From: Nodosilinea sp. LEGE 07298
Lineage (GTDB): Bacteria; Cyanobacteriota; Cyanobacteriia; Phormidesmidales; Phormidesmidaceae
NCBI RefSeq assembly: GCF_015207265.1
Contig: NZ_JADEXE010000007.1
Location: forward strand, 1-59,881
Length of the DNA stretch: 59,881 nucleotides
Direction of reading: 5' to 3'
The position numbers and the translations under genes were made by a program. Positions 16,691-24,805 of this stretch are shown here, piece after piece. The notes beneath the pieces are model-generated. The model was not told the origin of the DNA. It saw only the letters and a program-made list of their open reading frames with translations, and searched no databases. How positions within the stretch are numbered: position 1 is the stretch's first letter; every line of letters starts with the position of its first letter.

Positions 16691-17584
16691 ATGTCAGATG
16701 TCAGTCGCCGTCAAATGCTAACGACTGGAGCGGTTGGGATTGCTGGATTTGCAGCGGCAATTGCAACTCAATCGGCTCAGGCAAATACTCAAGATCCGCC
16801 TGAACCTCAAACCAGCGTGAATCCCAACGGTCGCTTTACAGGTCAAGTGGTGCTGATCACCGGAGCTACATCAGGAATTGGAGAAGCTACTGCACGGGCA
16901 TTTGCTGCCGAGGGTGCTACTGTTCATTTTTGCGGTCGGCGCGAAGTGTTGGGAGAGCAAGTGGCTCAAAGTATTCGGGATGCAGGCGGCAAAGCTATCT
17001 ATCAACGAGCCGACGTCCGAATTGAGGATGATGTAAAAGCGTTTGTCAATAGTTGTGTGGAGCAGCATGGGCGCATCGATATTGCCTTCAATAACGCTGG
17101 CATCTTTATGACTCCTGCTGAAATCCAAGACATTCCATTGGATAACTTCATAGACATCTTGACAACTAACACTGTAGGCGAGTTTCTCTGCCTGAAGTAC
17201 GAAATCCCGCAGATGCGGCGGCAAGGCGGTGGCAACATCATTAACATGGCATCAGTGGCAGGACATGTGGGCTTTCGTACAACGGCTCACTACAATGCCA
17301 GTAAGCATGGAGTTATTGGATTAACAAAAGCGGCTGCCCAAGAAAATGCTGATCATAATATTCGCATCAACTCAATTTCACCCTTAGCAGTCGATACACC
17401 GCAGCTACGGGAGTCCTTTGCCTTTCAGGGAATTACCTACGAACAGGCAGTTCAAGGCTTTGTGACGAAGCGGATTATGACGACCCATGAAATGTCAGAA
17501 GCCGTTATGTTCTTAGCGTCTAATCAAGCAACATCAATGACGGGCATGGATTTAGATGTTACGGGGGGGCAGTTAGCAGGTTAG
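16691..17584 (+). CDS. Short-chain dehydrogenase/reductase with Tat signal (first of two)
   Basis: 297 residues from ATG 16691, which has GGAGAAGGAAGG directly upstream; an earlier GTG at 16670 is less likely. The N-terminus is a twin-arginine signal (SRRQMLTTGAVGIAGFAAAI ending near SAQA). The enzyme has the NAD(P)-binding TGATSGIG from residue 57, NNAG, catalytic Ser in MASVAG and YNASK with Tyr201 and Lys205. Classical SDRs are cytoplasmic oxidoreductases of alcohols or ketones; a Tat leader implies export of the folded, cofactor-loaded enzyme to the periplasm. It is 74 bp before a close paralogue with the same leader style. Confidence 0.88.
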   Translation: MSDVSRRQMLTTGAVGIAGFAAAIATQSAQANTQDPPEPQTSVNPNGRFTGQVVLITGATSGIGEATARAFAAEGATVHFCGRREVLGEQVAQSIRDAGGKAIYQRADVRIEDDVKAFVNSCVEQHGRIDIAFNNAGIFMTPAEIQDIPLDNFIDILTTNTVGEFLCLKYEIPQMRRQGGGNIINMASVAGHVGFRTTAHYNASKHGVIGLTKAAAQENADHNIRINSISPLAVDTPQLRESFAFQGITYEQAVQGFVTKRIMTTHEMSEAVMFLASNQATSMTGMDLDVTGGQLAG

Positions 17585-17657
17585 AACCTTCGCATATTAA
17601 CTCAACCTGGTTAATCGAAAAAAACCACTACAAGCAATTCCACAAGGAGTCATATTC

Positions 17658-18542
17658 ATGTCTAACCTCTCACGTCGTCGTATTCTCACCACAGGCGCAC
17701 TGGGAGCCGCAGGACTGGTCGCAACTGCGGCTTCGCAATCGCAAGCCACCGCACAAACGTCTGCGATTTCTGAGACAGCGATCCCTAACCCAAGTAGCAA
17801 ATTCCAGAATAAGGTTGTGCTGATTACAGGAGCCACCTCTGGGATTGGAGAAGCCACCGCACGGGCATTTGCAGCGGAGGGGGCAAAGGTTTTCTTTTGC
17901 GGGCGACGGGAGAATTTGGGACAAACCGTTGAGCGCGAAATTAGAAGTGCGGGTGGCGAAGCGACTTACGTGCGGGCAGATGTGCGGCATGCAGAGCAAG
18001 TCAAAGCGTTTGTGGATGCGTGTGTCACCCAACATGGTCGTTTGGATATTGCCTTTAATAATGCCGGAACCGATCATCCACCTCACAGAATTGCAGACAC
18101 CCCAATTTCCGAATTTGATGACTTAATGAACACCAACGCTCGTGGCGTATTTTTGGGGATGAAATACGAAATTCCTTATATGCTTGAGGCAGGTGGAGGA
18201 GCCATTGTCAACATGGCAAGTATTGGTGGATATCGTGCCTTTCCCAATATTGTGGGATACGGGGCAAGTAAAGCGGCTGTAATTCACATGACAAAAGCAG
18301 CAGCCCAGGAATATGGAAACTTGCGAATCAATGCGGTGTTGCCTGGAGCGATCGACACCGCCATGCTGGATCGAGTCAAGCGCGATTGGCAAGTGACAGA
18401 AGAACAATTAGTTCAGCCCTACCCCATCCAGCGAGTCGGACAACCTGAAGAAGTTGCAGCAATAGTACTCTGGTTAGCATCGGATGATGCGTCCTATGTG
18501 TCTGGAGGACAATTCAGTGTAGATGGAGGTGGACTTGGGTAA
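17658..18542 (+). CDS. Short-chain dehydrogenase/reductase with Tat signal (second)
   Basis: 294 residues. Twin-arginine signal SRRRILTTGALGAAGLVATA, then TGATSGIGEATARAFAAEGA, NNAG, MASIGG with the catalytic Ser, and YGASK with Tyr201 and Lys205, at the same positions as in the upstream copy. The C-terminal VSGGQFSVDGG is the usual SDR end. The two share long identical stretches around the cofactor site and so arose by duplication. The downstream AKR start lies 47 bp after its stop. Substrate unknown; the paired exported SDRs plus AKR suggest carbonyl or quinone detoxification (inference). Confidence 0.88.
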   Translation: MSNLSRRRILTTGALGAAGLVATAASQSQATAQTSAISETAIPNPSSKFQNKVVLITGATSGIGEATARAFAAEGAKVFFCGRRENLGQTVEREIRSAGGEATYVRADVRHAEQVKAFVDACVTQHGRLDIAFNNAGTDHPPHRIADTPISEFDDLMNTNARGVFLGMKYEIPYMLEAGGGAIVNMASIGGYRAFPNIVGYGASKAAVIHMTKAAAQEYGNLRINAVLPGAIDTAMLDRVKRDWQVTEEQLVQPYPIQRVGQPEEVAAIVLWLASDDASYVSGGQFSVDGGGLG

Positions 18543-18588
18543 GGTTCATAGTAATCGATTGGGCGAATCAGCCAAATTAGGAGAAATC

Positions 18589-19629
18589 ATGCAATACACC
18601 ACCCTTGGGAAAACTGGCTTGGTTGTTTCTCGCCTATCTTTTGGTGCCATGACCTTTGGTGAAGGGCAACTCGTTCCGGGAGTGACCAACAGCATTGACC
18701 AGGCGATGGCGGATCAAATGATCGGTCGCGTTATAGATGCTGGGATCAACCTGTTTGATACAGCCGATGCTTACACCAATGGACAATCGGAAATCATGCT
18801 CGGCAAGGCCCTTGCGAATCGTCGAGATGAGGTCATTATTGCCACAAAATCAGGCTTTCGATCGGGCAATGCCATTACCGATGCAGGGTCGTCTTATCGT
18901 CATATCATGATGGCAGCAGAAGCCAGTCTGAAGCGGTTAAACACGGACTATATCGATCTCTATCAGATTCACATTCCTGATCCGATCACGCCATTAGAAG
19001 AAACCTTACGCGCTTTAGATGATCTGGTGCGACAAGGTAAAGTGCGCTATATCGGCTATTCCAATTTTCCAGCGTGGAAAGCAGCAAAGATGGTGGGCAT
19101 TCAGAAACACTACAACTATGCTCAATTTATCGCAGCCCAAATGTATTATTCGTTGCTGGGACGGGATTTGGAACATGAAGTCGTTCCGTTTGCTGAAGAT
19201 ACAGGCATTGGAGTATTGGTGTGGAGTCCGTTAGCGGGTGGTTTTTTAAGCGGCAAATATACCCGCGAAAACCCAACGCCAGAGGGAGCAAGACTGAACG
19301 AGTTCAAACTGCCACCGATCGATGTGGAGCAGGGCTATGACGTAGTGGATGCGATCAAGTCAATTGCTCAAGCCCATAGTGCATCTCCTGCCCAGATAGC
19401 GATCGCCTGGATTCTCACCAAACCTTTTATTTCTTCAGTTATCGTTGGTGCAAATAAAATGCACCAGCTTGAAGACAACTTGAAAGTTGTGGATCTCACG
19501 CTCTCTGCCTCAGAGATTGATCGACTGGATACTCTCACTGCTCCACCAGCACTTTATCCTGGTTGGATGCAAGCACTGGGATGGGATGCTCAAGTCAAAG
19601 CAGCATTTGATCCAGATTCCAAGAATTAG
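18589..19629 (+). CDS. Aldo/keto reductase
   Basis: 346 residues from ATG 18589, preceded by AGGAGA; an in-frame upstream start would overlap the SDR. All four catalytic residues are visible: Asp57 and Tyr62 in DTADAY, Lys87 in ATKSGF and His128 in YQIHIPD. Further AKR hallmarks are the N-terminal LGKTGLVVSRLSFGAMTFG, IGYSNFPAWKAAKM, VLVWSPLAGGFLSGKY, and the NADPH-binding IVGANKMHQLEDN. AKRs reduce aldehydes and ketones with NADPH in the cytoplasm. It lacks the Tat leader of its two SDR neighbours. It ends 44 bp before the attC-like site 2. Confidence 0.92.
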   Translation: MQYTTLGKTGLVVSRLSFGAMTFGEGQLVPGVTNSIDQAMADQMIGRVIDAGINLFDTADAYTNGQSEIMLGKALANRRDEVIIATKSGFRSGNAITDAGSSYRHIMMAAEASLKRLNTDYIDLYQIHIPDPITPLEETLRALDDLVRQGKVRYIGYSNFPAWKAAKMVGIQKHYNYAQFIAAQMYYSLLGRDLEHEVVPFAEDTGIGVLVWSPLAGGFLSGKYTRENPTPEGARLNEFKLPPIDVEQGYDVVDAIKSIAQAHSASPAQIAIAWILTKPFISSVIVGANKMHQLEDNLKVVDLTLSASEIDRLDTLTAPPALYPGWMQALGWDAQVKAAFDPDSKN

Positions 19630-19672
19630 TGAAAGAGTTGAATTGGCAATAGGAGCGATCGTAAGTGCCGTC

Positions 19673-19761
19673 AGCTAACAACGCCCATGCACGCCGACCG
19701 CCGAAAGGTGATCAGGGATGATGCAGAGGTTATCTGCGGCGGGTGATTGGTACCGTTATGC
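19673..19761 (+). other. attC-like recombination site 2 (weaker)
   Basis: Outer boxes TCAGCTAAC and GTTATGCTGC pair with one bulge, and the left box pairs with the start of cassette 2 (GTTAGCTAGC). The inner stem is limited to CCGCCG / CGGCGG with poor pairing outside it, so the site is less convincing than sites 1 and 3 and may be degenerate. Confidence 0.5.
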
Positions 19762-19765
19762 TGCT

Positions 19766-19779
19766 CTAAGTTATCAGTA
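19766..19779 (+). repeat. 14-bp direct repeat, copy 2 (CTAAGTTATCAGTA)
   Basis: Exact copy of 15713-15726, again just inside the start of a cassette. The related AATTATCAGT near 20865, after the last site, may be a decayed third copy. Confidence 0.7.
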
Positions 19780-19819
19780 AGGCTATTCTTTAAAGCCTAT
19801 TTGTCAAGGAGAAATCTTC

Positions 19820-20671
19820 GTGATCTTCGTAACAGGCGCAACTGGAAGGGTTGGAGGCAAGCTGGTTGAATCACTTTTGCGATCAGGAAAAAGGGTAAAG
19901 GTGTTAGTCAGAAATCCACAGAAAGCAACAATCTACCAAGCCCTGGGAGTATCAGTTTTCCTGGGTGACCTCAACCAATCAGATCGTTTAGAGGAAGCAT
20001 TATGGGGGTGCGATCGCCTTTTTTCAATTCCTCCCAATACGATGAATCAAGCGGAGCAAGAGATTCAACTTTACCAAGCAGCTAAACGTGCTGAAATACG
20101 GCATGTTGTCAAATTATCTACTGTTAAATCTGACCCCGAATCACCCTGCCAGTTTTTTAAGCAACATGCGATTGCAGAGCAATACCTAAAACAATCCGGT
20201 ATCAAATTTACAATTTTGCAGACAAACTCGTTTATGCAAAACTTTCTATGGTTCGCTCATGAGATGAAGACAAAAGGTACATTAGCTTTGCCCATGAGAG
20301 ACGCAAAAACCGTACCAATAGACATTCGTGATGTTGTGCGTGTTGGATCTGCAATTTTGACAGAGGAAGGACATGAGGGGAAAACGTACAATTTAACGGG
20401 TTCAGAGCTACTCTCATTGCAAGAGATTGCTGAAAAGCTCTCTATAGTCGCCAATCAAAAGATTACTTACATTGATGCCTCTCCATTGGATTTTAAGCAA
20501 ACCCTAATTCGATTGGGTGTTCCAGAGTGGTTTGCTGAGGCGGTAACTACATCTTGGCAAATCGCTAGCAAAGGAAGACCAACCCTTACTGACACGGTTA
20601 CTAAAGTTGGAAGAGAGCAACCAATTACTTTTAATGAATTTGCTTGGGATTATAAAGCAATATTTACCTAA
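19820..20671 (+). CDS. NmrA-like NAD(P)-binding protein (atypical SDR)
   Basis: 283 residues from GTG 19820, with AAGGAGAAA upstream. The N-terminal dinucleotide-binding motif is TGATGRVG in MIFVTGATGRVGGKLVESLL, followed by VKVLVRNP (NADP-type basic residue), VFLGDLNQ and DIRDVVRVGSAILTEEGHEG, all typical of the NmrA/NAD(P)H azoreductase-like branch of atypical SDRs. The classical YxxxK catalytic pair is not evident, so a redox-sensing or quinone-reductase role is as likely as dehydrogenase activity. It is the only gene of cassette 3. Confidence 0.85.
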   Translation: MIFVTGATGRVGGKLVESLLRSGKRVKVLVRNPQKATIYQALGVSVFLGDLNQSDRLEEALWGCDRLFSIPPNTMNQAEQEIQLYQAAKRAEIRHVVKLSTVKSDPESPCQFFKQHAIAEQYLKQSGIKFTILQTNSFMQNFLWFAHEMKTKGTLALPMRDAKTVPIDIRDVVRVGSAILTEEGHEGKTYNLTGSELLSLQEIAEKLSIVANQKITYIDASPLDFKQTLIRLGVPEWFAEAVTTSWQIASKGRPTLTDTVTKVGREQPITFNEFAWDYKAIFT

Positions 20672-20681
20672 GAGTAGCTGC

Positions 20682-20771
20682 CAGCAGTCCAACACATCGG
20701 TAGAGCGGACAGTTAAAACTTGTGTGCAAGCCGAGCATGTCTGCTGCCGCTCACCTTTGCCGTTAGTGCAG
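20682..20771 (+). other. attC-like recombination site 3
   Basis: Outer boxes GCAGTCCAAC (20684-20693) and GTTAGTGC (from 20762). The inner stem GGTAGAGCGG / CCGCTCACC pairs with one extra-helical base, then GACAG / CTGCTG after a small mismatch, with a ~30-nt variable loop. The GAGCGG / CCGCTC core recurs in site 1. The left box matches the complement of this cassette's start (GTTATGCTGC) at 7 of 10 positions. Confidence 0.65.
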
Positions 20772-20953
20772 CCTTGAAGGGGATGAGCAAGTGTTTTCCA
20801 CGCTAGCTTCGCCATCATGTCTGCGCATAGAAAAAACGAGCCTGTAACTTTCTAGCGCAAAATTATCAGTTCTTCATCTCCCCCATATCGCACGCCATAT
20901 AGTAGCCATATTGCCCCACTACCGTTCAGGTATCAGCGCTCCGCGTATCCTGA

Positions 20954-23386
20954 ATGCTTGCAAAAATCAGCCTGGCCGCCACCCAAAAAGCCTCGACCCT
21001 CAGATCGCTGCTGCTCGCCCTGCTGGCTGCCCTCGCCCTCGCTGGCCTGCTAGCCGTCGCTCAGCTCACCCCCGCGCTCGCCCAACCCGCAGCCCCTGTT
21101 ACCTACCAAAACTTCCTCACCACCACCTTTCGCGACCTGGGCCTCGCCACCACCCCAGGGCAAATCGCTGGCCTGCCCCCTGAGCTGTCGAGCCAAACCG
21201 GGTTTGATACCGCCCGCAGCTGGCAACCCGGCGCGGCCTTCACCGACATCCTTCGCCTCGGCGACCTGGGCAGCAGCTTTCTACCCCAGGCCCTCACCCT
21301 GGCCGAGATTGCCCAGGCCTCTGGCGTAGACACCGGGGCTGTTTCCCTATCCCAGTTTCACTCTTTATTGCAGCGGCAGACCCTCGGCAGCCTGGCCAAC
21401 CTAGCCGATGTGCAAGACCTCGCCCTGCAAGACGTGCCCGCCTTGCAGAGCGCCTTCAACGCCGCCGTGCGCCCCGAGCTGCTGACGCTAGCCGGGCAAA
21501 CCGGAGACTTGCCTGCCGGGGCCATCAACCCAGAGCAATTTGTTCAGCAGGCCCTCAACCAGTTCGGCGTCACCCCCATCACCGACCTGATTTCCTCCCC
21601 AGATCACCTCCTGGGCGGGGCCAACCTGGGGGAGATTCAATTTGCTGGGCCAGCCCTCGACCAGCTAGAGGGGTTTACCGTCGGCGACATTCCAGGGCTG
21701 GATCAAATTGAGATCGCAGACCTCGACGGCTGGCAAGAGCTAGCGATTAGCGACATTCCAGGGCTTGACCAAGTCCCCTTTGGATCCTTCCCCGGCCTGC
21801 TGTCGGGTCTAGTCAACGGGTTTGGCGGCACCCACGATGTCACCTACGGCGACCAAGAGCACACCCAAACACCCACCCAATTCTCGATCACCGGCTCCGA
21901 CGTAGAAGGGTGGGAGGTGCAATGTGCCCAGGCACGGGGCTGCGCCCACCTGGAGCTAGCTGGGCCAGGCAAAATGCACGGTGCCCAGTGGATCGCCGGG
22001 GGTACCGGGCCGGGCCAGCAGATGGTGCGCGGCGGCAGCGGCATTCTCGCCGCCGTCAATGGCGGCATGGAACCCACCGGGCGCGTCCCCTTTGGGGCCG
22101 TGTTCAAAGTCGTGCTGTCTGCCACCACCGAGTCGGAGGGGACGGGGCGATTTTCGTTATACACCCGCTTTTGTAGTAATTCATTCTTTGCCCCCCTGGG
22201 CTGTACCCCCTACTTTATTGGGCCTATCCCCATCTGGAGCACGACAGAAAAGGGCTTTGTTTTGACCGGCCCCCTGGATGGCAGCGGCGGGGCTTCGGGT
22301 GGCCTAGACGTCCCGCCAGAGCTTCAGCGCTACGTCAGCCAAGACCTGGGTGGTTCCTACTATGGTTCCGGCGGATCTCCCGTGCAGATGGATGAGCCCT
22401 GCCTGGATAGCTTGATTGGTGCCCTGCGCCATTCCAGTGAAGCCGCCGGGGCGAGAGAGCACATTCCCCGCATCATCGCCGCCGCTAACGAGGCTGGCGT
22501 CACCGATAAAGCTCAGCTGGCCTACATCCTCGGCACCGTTTCTACTGAGTTAGAGGGGCGTTGGAGCCCGATTAGTGAGCAGGGGGTAGGTTGTGGCACC
22601 TATGGCAGCGGCTGCTACTACGGTAGGGGCTACGTGCAGCTTACCTGGGAGGCCAACTACCGCAAGATGGGCCAGGTGTTAGGCCTCGACCTGCTCAACA
22701 ACCCTGACCTGGCCAACGACCCCGACACCGCTGCCAAAATTACCGTTATTGGTATGCGCGACGGCCTCTTTACCGGCGTGGGCCTCGGCACCTACATCGG
22801 CAATGGTAAGGCCGACTTCCGCAATGCTCGCCGCATCGTCAACGACGCCGACAAGATGGACTATACCGCCCAGCAGTCCCAGCGTTTCTACGAGGCGCTG
22901 CAATCGTGCTCGACCCTCGAAACCCAGGCGGGCGGTGGCGGCGACCTCAACGCCAAGATCATGGCCGGGGTCAGGGCCGTGCAGGCTGAAAACTTTAGCG
23001 CCTCTCGCATACCGGGAACCAACCAGGGCCGATTGGGCTGCGCAGGTATGGTCAACTACGTGCTGCACAAGGCAGGCATTTCGACCCTGGGCGGTGGCCC
23101 CCCCTACGGCAACCTGGCGGTGCGCGGCGTCGAAAGCGCCATCAAAGGCGGTCGCGGCATTAGTGTCAACGCCAATGAAGCCCAGCCCGGCGACCTCAAT
23201 GTGATTGATATGGGGGGCGGACGACAGCACATCGGCGTCTGTATGAATGTGGGCTGTACCCAGGTGGTATCCAACAGTTCATCCAAGGCAGCCAGGGGCG
23301 AGGCCTCGTTTACCTGGGTGTCCGATGGCTATTTCTCGCCATCCTATGGGGGCGGGCGACGGGCGATCTATCGAGTAACCAATTAG
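20954..23386 (+). CDS. Exported bifunctional wall hydrolase: shared module + GH19 glycosidase + NlpC/P60-CHAP-like peptidase
   Basis: 810 residues. Signal peptide ([18 protein letters not shown]). Residues ~70-440 are the module also found in the T4SS protein at 9872. Residues ~475-655 are a GH19 chitinase/muramidase domain: catalytic Glu532 in [10 protein letters not shown] and the family signature [17 protein letters not shown]. Residues ~665-810 form a cysteine peptidase-like domain with Cys696 in [16 protein letters not shown] and His759 in RQHIGVCMN. It would cut glycan and peptide parts of peptidoglycan, the VirB1-type job of opening the wall for the channel. The module probably tethers it to the machine (inference). 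First gene after the cassette insertion. Confidence 0.85.
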   Translation: MLAKISLAATQKASTLRSLLLALLAALALAGLLAVAQLTPALAQPAAPVTYQNFLTTTFRDLGLATTPGQIAGLPPELSSQTGFDTARSWQPGAAFTDILRLGDLGSSFLPQALTLAEIAQASGVDTGAVSLSQFHSLLQRQTLGSLANLADVQDLALQDVPALQSAFNAAVRPELLTLAGQTGDLPAGAINPEQFVQQALNQFGVTPITDLISSPDHLLGGANLGEIQFAGPALDQLEGFTVGDIPGLDQIEIADLDGWQELAISDIPGLDQVPFGSFPGLLSGLVNGFGGTHDVTYGDQEHTQTPTQFSITGSDVEGWEVQCAQARGCAHLELAGPGKMHGAQWIAGGTGPGQQMVRGGSGILAAVNGGMEPTGRVPFGAVFKVVLSATTESEGTGRFSLYTRFCSNSFFAPLGCTPYFIGPIPIWSTTEKGFVLTGPLDGSGGASGGLDVPPELQRYVSQDLGGSYYGSGGSPVQMDEPCLDSLIGALRHSSEAAGAREHIPRIIAAANEAGVTDKAQLAYILGTVSTELEGRWSPISEQGVGCGTYGSGCYYGRGYVQLTWEANYRKMGQVLGLDLLNNPDLANDPDTAAKITVIGMRDGLFTGVGLGTYIGNGKADFRNARRIVNDADKMDYTAQQSQRFYEALQSCSTLETQAGGGGDLNAKIMAGVRAVQAENFSASRIPGTNQGRLGCAGMVNYVLHKAGISTLGGGPPYGNLAVRGVESAIKGGRGISVNANEAQPGDLNVIDMGGGRQHIGVCMNVGCTQVVSNSSSKAARGEASFTWVSDGYFSPSYGGGRRAIYRVTN

Positions 23387-23398
23387 TGAGGCTGGCAA

Positions 23399-23842
23399 AT
23401 GTTTGATCGATTTCTACGAAAAGCGCTCAACGTCTTTGAGAGTAGACCCTCTGCTTGGGCGGTCTTTGGCCTGTGTTTGGCCCTGGTGCTGCACACCATC
23501 ATTTTTGTTCTGCCGGTCACGGCCCAAGACAGCCGTGAGATCACCTTCTCGGGGCGCACTCCCCGTGCCGCTGTGCAGGCGCTGCTCGACGACCAGCGCC
23601 CCCCCGAGGTTGATGCCGAGATTGGCACCCTCTCCCAGACCGGCGACTACGGCATTGCCGACTACTGGTATGGCGAAGGCGGCGGCATGACCCTGCTGCG
23701 CCGAGTCCCTGGTGGCTGGGAAACCTTTTGCGGCACAGGGGGTGCCTACCGGGCCAACGACCTGGTTGACCTCTGCGGCCTGGCGATCGCCGATGCCCAG
23801 GCGCTCTGGCAGCAGTACGTTGCCGATGGGGGTGGGCAATGA
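23399..23842 (+). CDS. Small exported protein of the conjugative element, unknown
   Basis: 147 residues. One N-terminal hydrophobic segment (SAWAVFGLCLALVLHTIIFVL, signal peptide or anchor, then PVTAQDS) and a ~110-residue extracytoplasmic domain with three Cys residues in the C-terminal part (FCGTGG, DLCGLA). The fold looks small and beta-rich (YGIADYWYGEGGGMTLLRR). No family recognised. It follows the hydrolase by 12 bp and overlaps the next gene by 4 nt, so it belongs to the transfer operon. An inhibitor or chaperone of the hydrolase is possible but not shown. Confidence 0.65.
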   Translation: MFDRFLRKALNVFESRPSAWAVFGLCLALVLHTIIFVLPVTAQDSREITFSGRTPRAAVQALLDDQRPPEVDAEIGTLSQTGDYGIADYWYGEGGGMTLLRRVPGGWETFCGTGGAYRANDLVDLCGLAIADAQALWQQYVADGGGQ

Positions 23843-24516
23843 AGACACAGCTACTAGGTTTGCTGCTGTGCGCCCTGCTCACACTGCCAGCCTTGGCCGG
23901 ATGTTCGGCGCGGGCACAGAGCGATCGCACCCTGGGGGCCAAGGTAGTGCCGCCGGTCTTTCAGACGGTGGCGGCAGAGGTGGAGGCAGCATCAAACATC
24001 CCGGTGCTGCTGCCGACATCTATCCCCGAAGTGGTGCTGAGGGAGCCTGCCCCTGGCCAGGATGAGCCCTTTTACCCCTCGATCGCCAGAGCTGACCGGG
24101 GCGGCTACGACATCAACCTCGATGCGATCGACCAGTGCTACGGGGCTGGATACTGCAACTTTGGCGTATTGGGGGCCATCCGCCTCACCGCCGATACCCC
24201 CACAGTGGATGAGGAATACTCCTTCTACCTCGACCCCACCTATCAGCCCATGATGCGCAGTGAAGAATCCATCGCTACGGTCACGCTGAGCGGGGGTATT
24301 ACTGGCACCTTTATCCCCTGGGTCTGTGGAGCTAACTGCAACGCGGCCAAAGTCTTTTGGGAGGAACAAGGTATTCGGTACTTCGTCGGCATTCGCTCGG
24401 GTCGAATGCGCGATGTGGTGGCGATCGCCAACGCCATGATTGAAAATCAGCCTGCGTCAGGAGTACCTGACTCCACAAATCCGCAACCTGGTGCCGTTCT
24501 TGAGGACACGAAATGA
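23839..24516 (+). CDS. Putative lipoprotein of the conjugative element
   Basis: 225 residues. The N-terminus is a lipoprotein signal with lipobox LAGC, Cys22 being the lipidated residue. The mature part holds paired cysteines (CYGAGYC; VCGANC) suggestive of disulfides, and a compact domain ending VVAIANAMIENQ. I recognise no family. Coupled to both neighbours by ATGA overlaps. T4SSs contain a lipoprotein (VirB7/TraV) in the outer-membrane core; this is longer than VirB7, and could be a functional analogue, but that is position-based inference. Confidence 0.65.
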   Translation: MKTQLLGLLLCALLTLPALAGCSARAQSDRTLGAKVVPPVFQTVAAEVEAASNIPVLLPTSIPEVVLREPAPGQDEPFYPSIARADRGGYDINLDAIDQCYGAGYCNFGVLGAIRLTADTPTVDEEYSFYLDPTYQPMMRSEESIATVTLSGGITGTFIPWVCGANCNAAKVFWEEQGIRYFVGIRSGRMRDVVAIANAMIENQPASGVPDSTNPQPGAVLEDTK

Positions 24517-24803
24517 GCCATACAGACCCGTTCGGTAGCCCTGGACAACCCGCGCAACTCTCCCCTGAGTGGCTGGATCTTCTCTACTCTGTCTGCCCCA
24601 CCTTACCGGAGGACGACTCTGGGCCAGAGGGCAAACCGGAAACGGGGTTACCGATTCCGGCTGATGACCCGTTCTGGGATCAGGCAGCGGCCTTGGGGTA
24701 TGACCGTCCCGATGCAGAGCCGGTCTTCTATCCCCCCGTCAGCGACGTGCTGATGACTTCGTTTCTAGATTCTGTATTTGGCCCACCTTCTGCCGATCTC
24801 TAG
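24513..24803 (+). CDS. Small acidic protein, unknown
   Basis: 96 residues, Pro/Asp-rich, no signal peptide or membrane helix. Contains SPEWLDLLYSVCPTLP and a C-terminal segment VLMTSFLDSVFGPPSADL that could be short helices. Start overlaps the upstream stop (ATGA) and it ends 2 bp before the giant gene, so it is embedded in the operon. Function unknown. Confidence 0.55.
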   Translation: MSHTDPFGSPGQPAQLSPEWLDLLYSVCPTLPEDDSGPEGKPETGLPIPADDPFWDQAAALGYDRPDAEPVFYPPVSDVLMTSFLDSVFGPPSADL

Positions 24804-24805
24804 CG

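Larger units (their letters stand above)
15705..19755 (+). mobile_element. Integron-type cassette 2 (AraC regulator, two SDRs, aldo/keto reductase)
   Basis: About 4.05 kb between core GTTAGC at 15704 and core GTTATG at 19755, with four genes on one strand. Multi-gene cassettes of this size are unusual; loss of internal attC sites or fusion of cassettes are possible explanations. Its left end TTAGCTAGC pairs with AGCTAAC at 19673-19679 in the terminal attC-like site, as expected for one unit. Confidence 0.5.
19756..20762 (+). mobile_element. Integron-type cassette 3 (NmrA-like gene)
   Basis: About 1.0 kb between core GTTATG at 19755 and core GTTAGT at 20762, with one gene on the same strand followed directly by an attC-like site. 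It starts with the same 14-bp direct repeat, CTAAGTTATCAGTA, that follows site 1. Confidence 0.55.
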
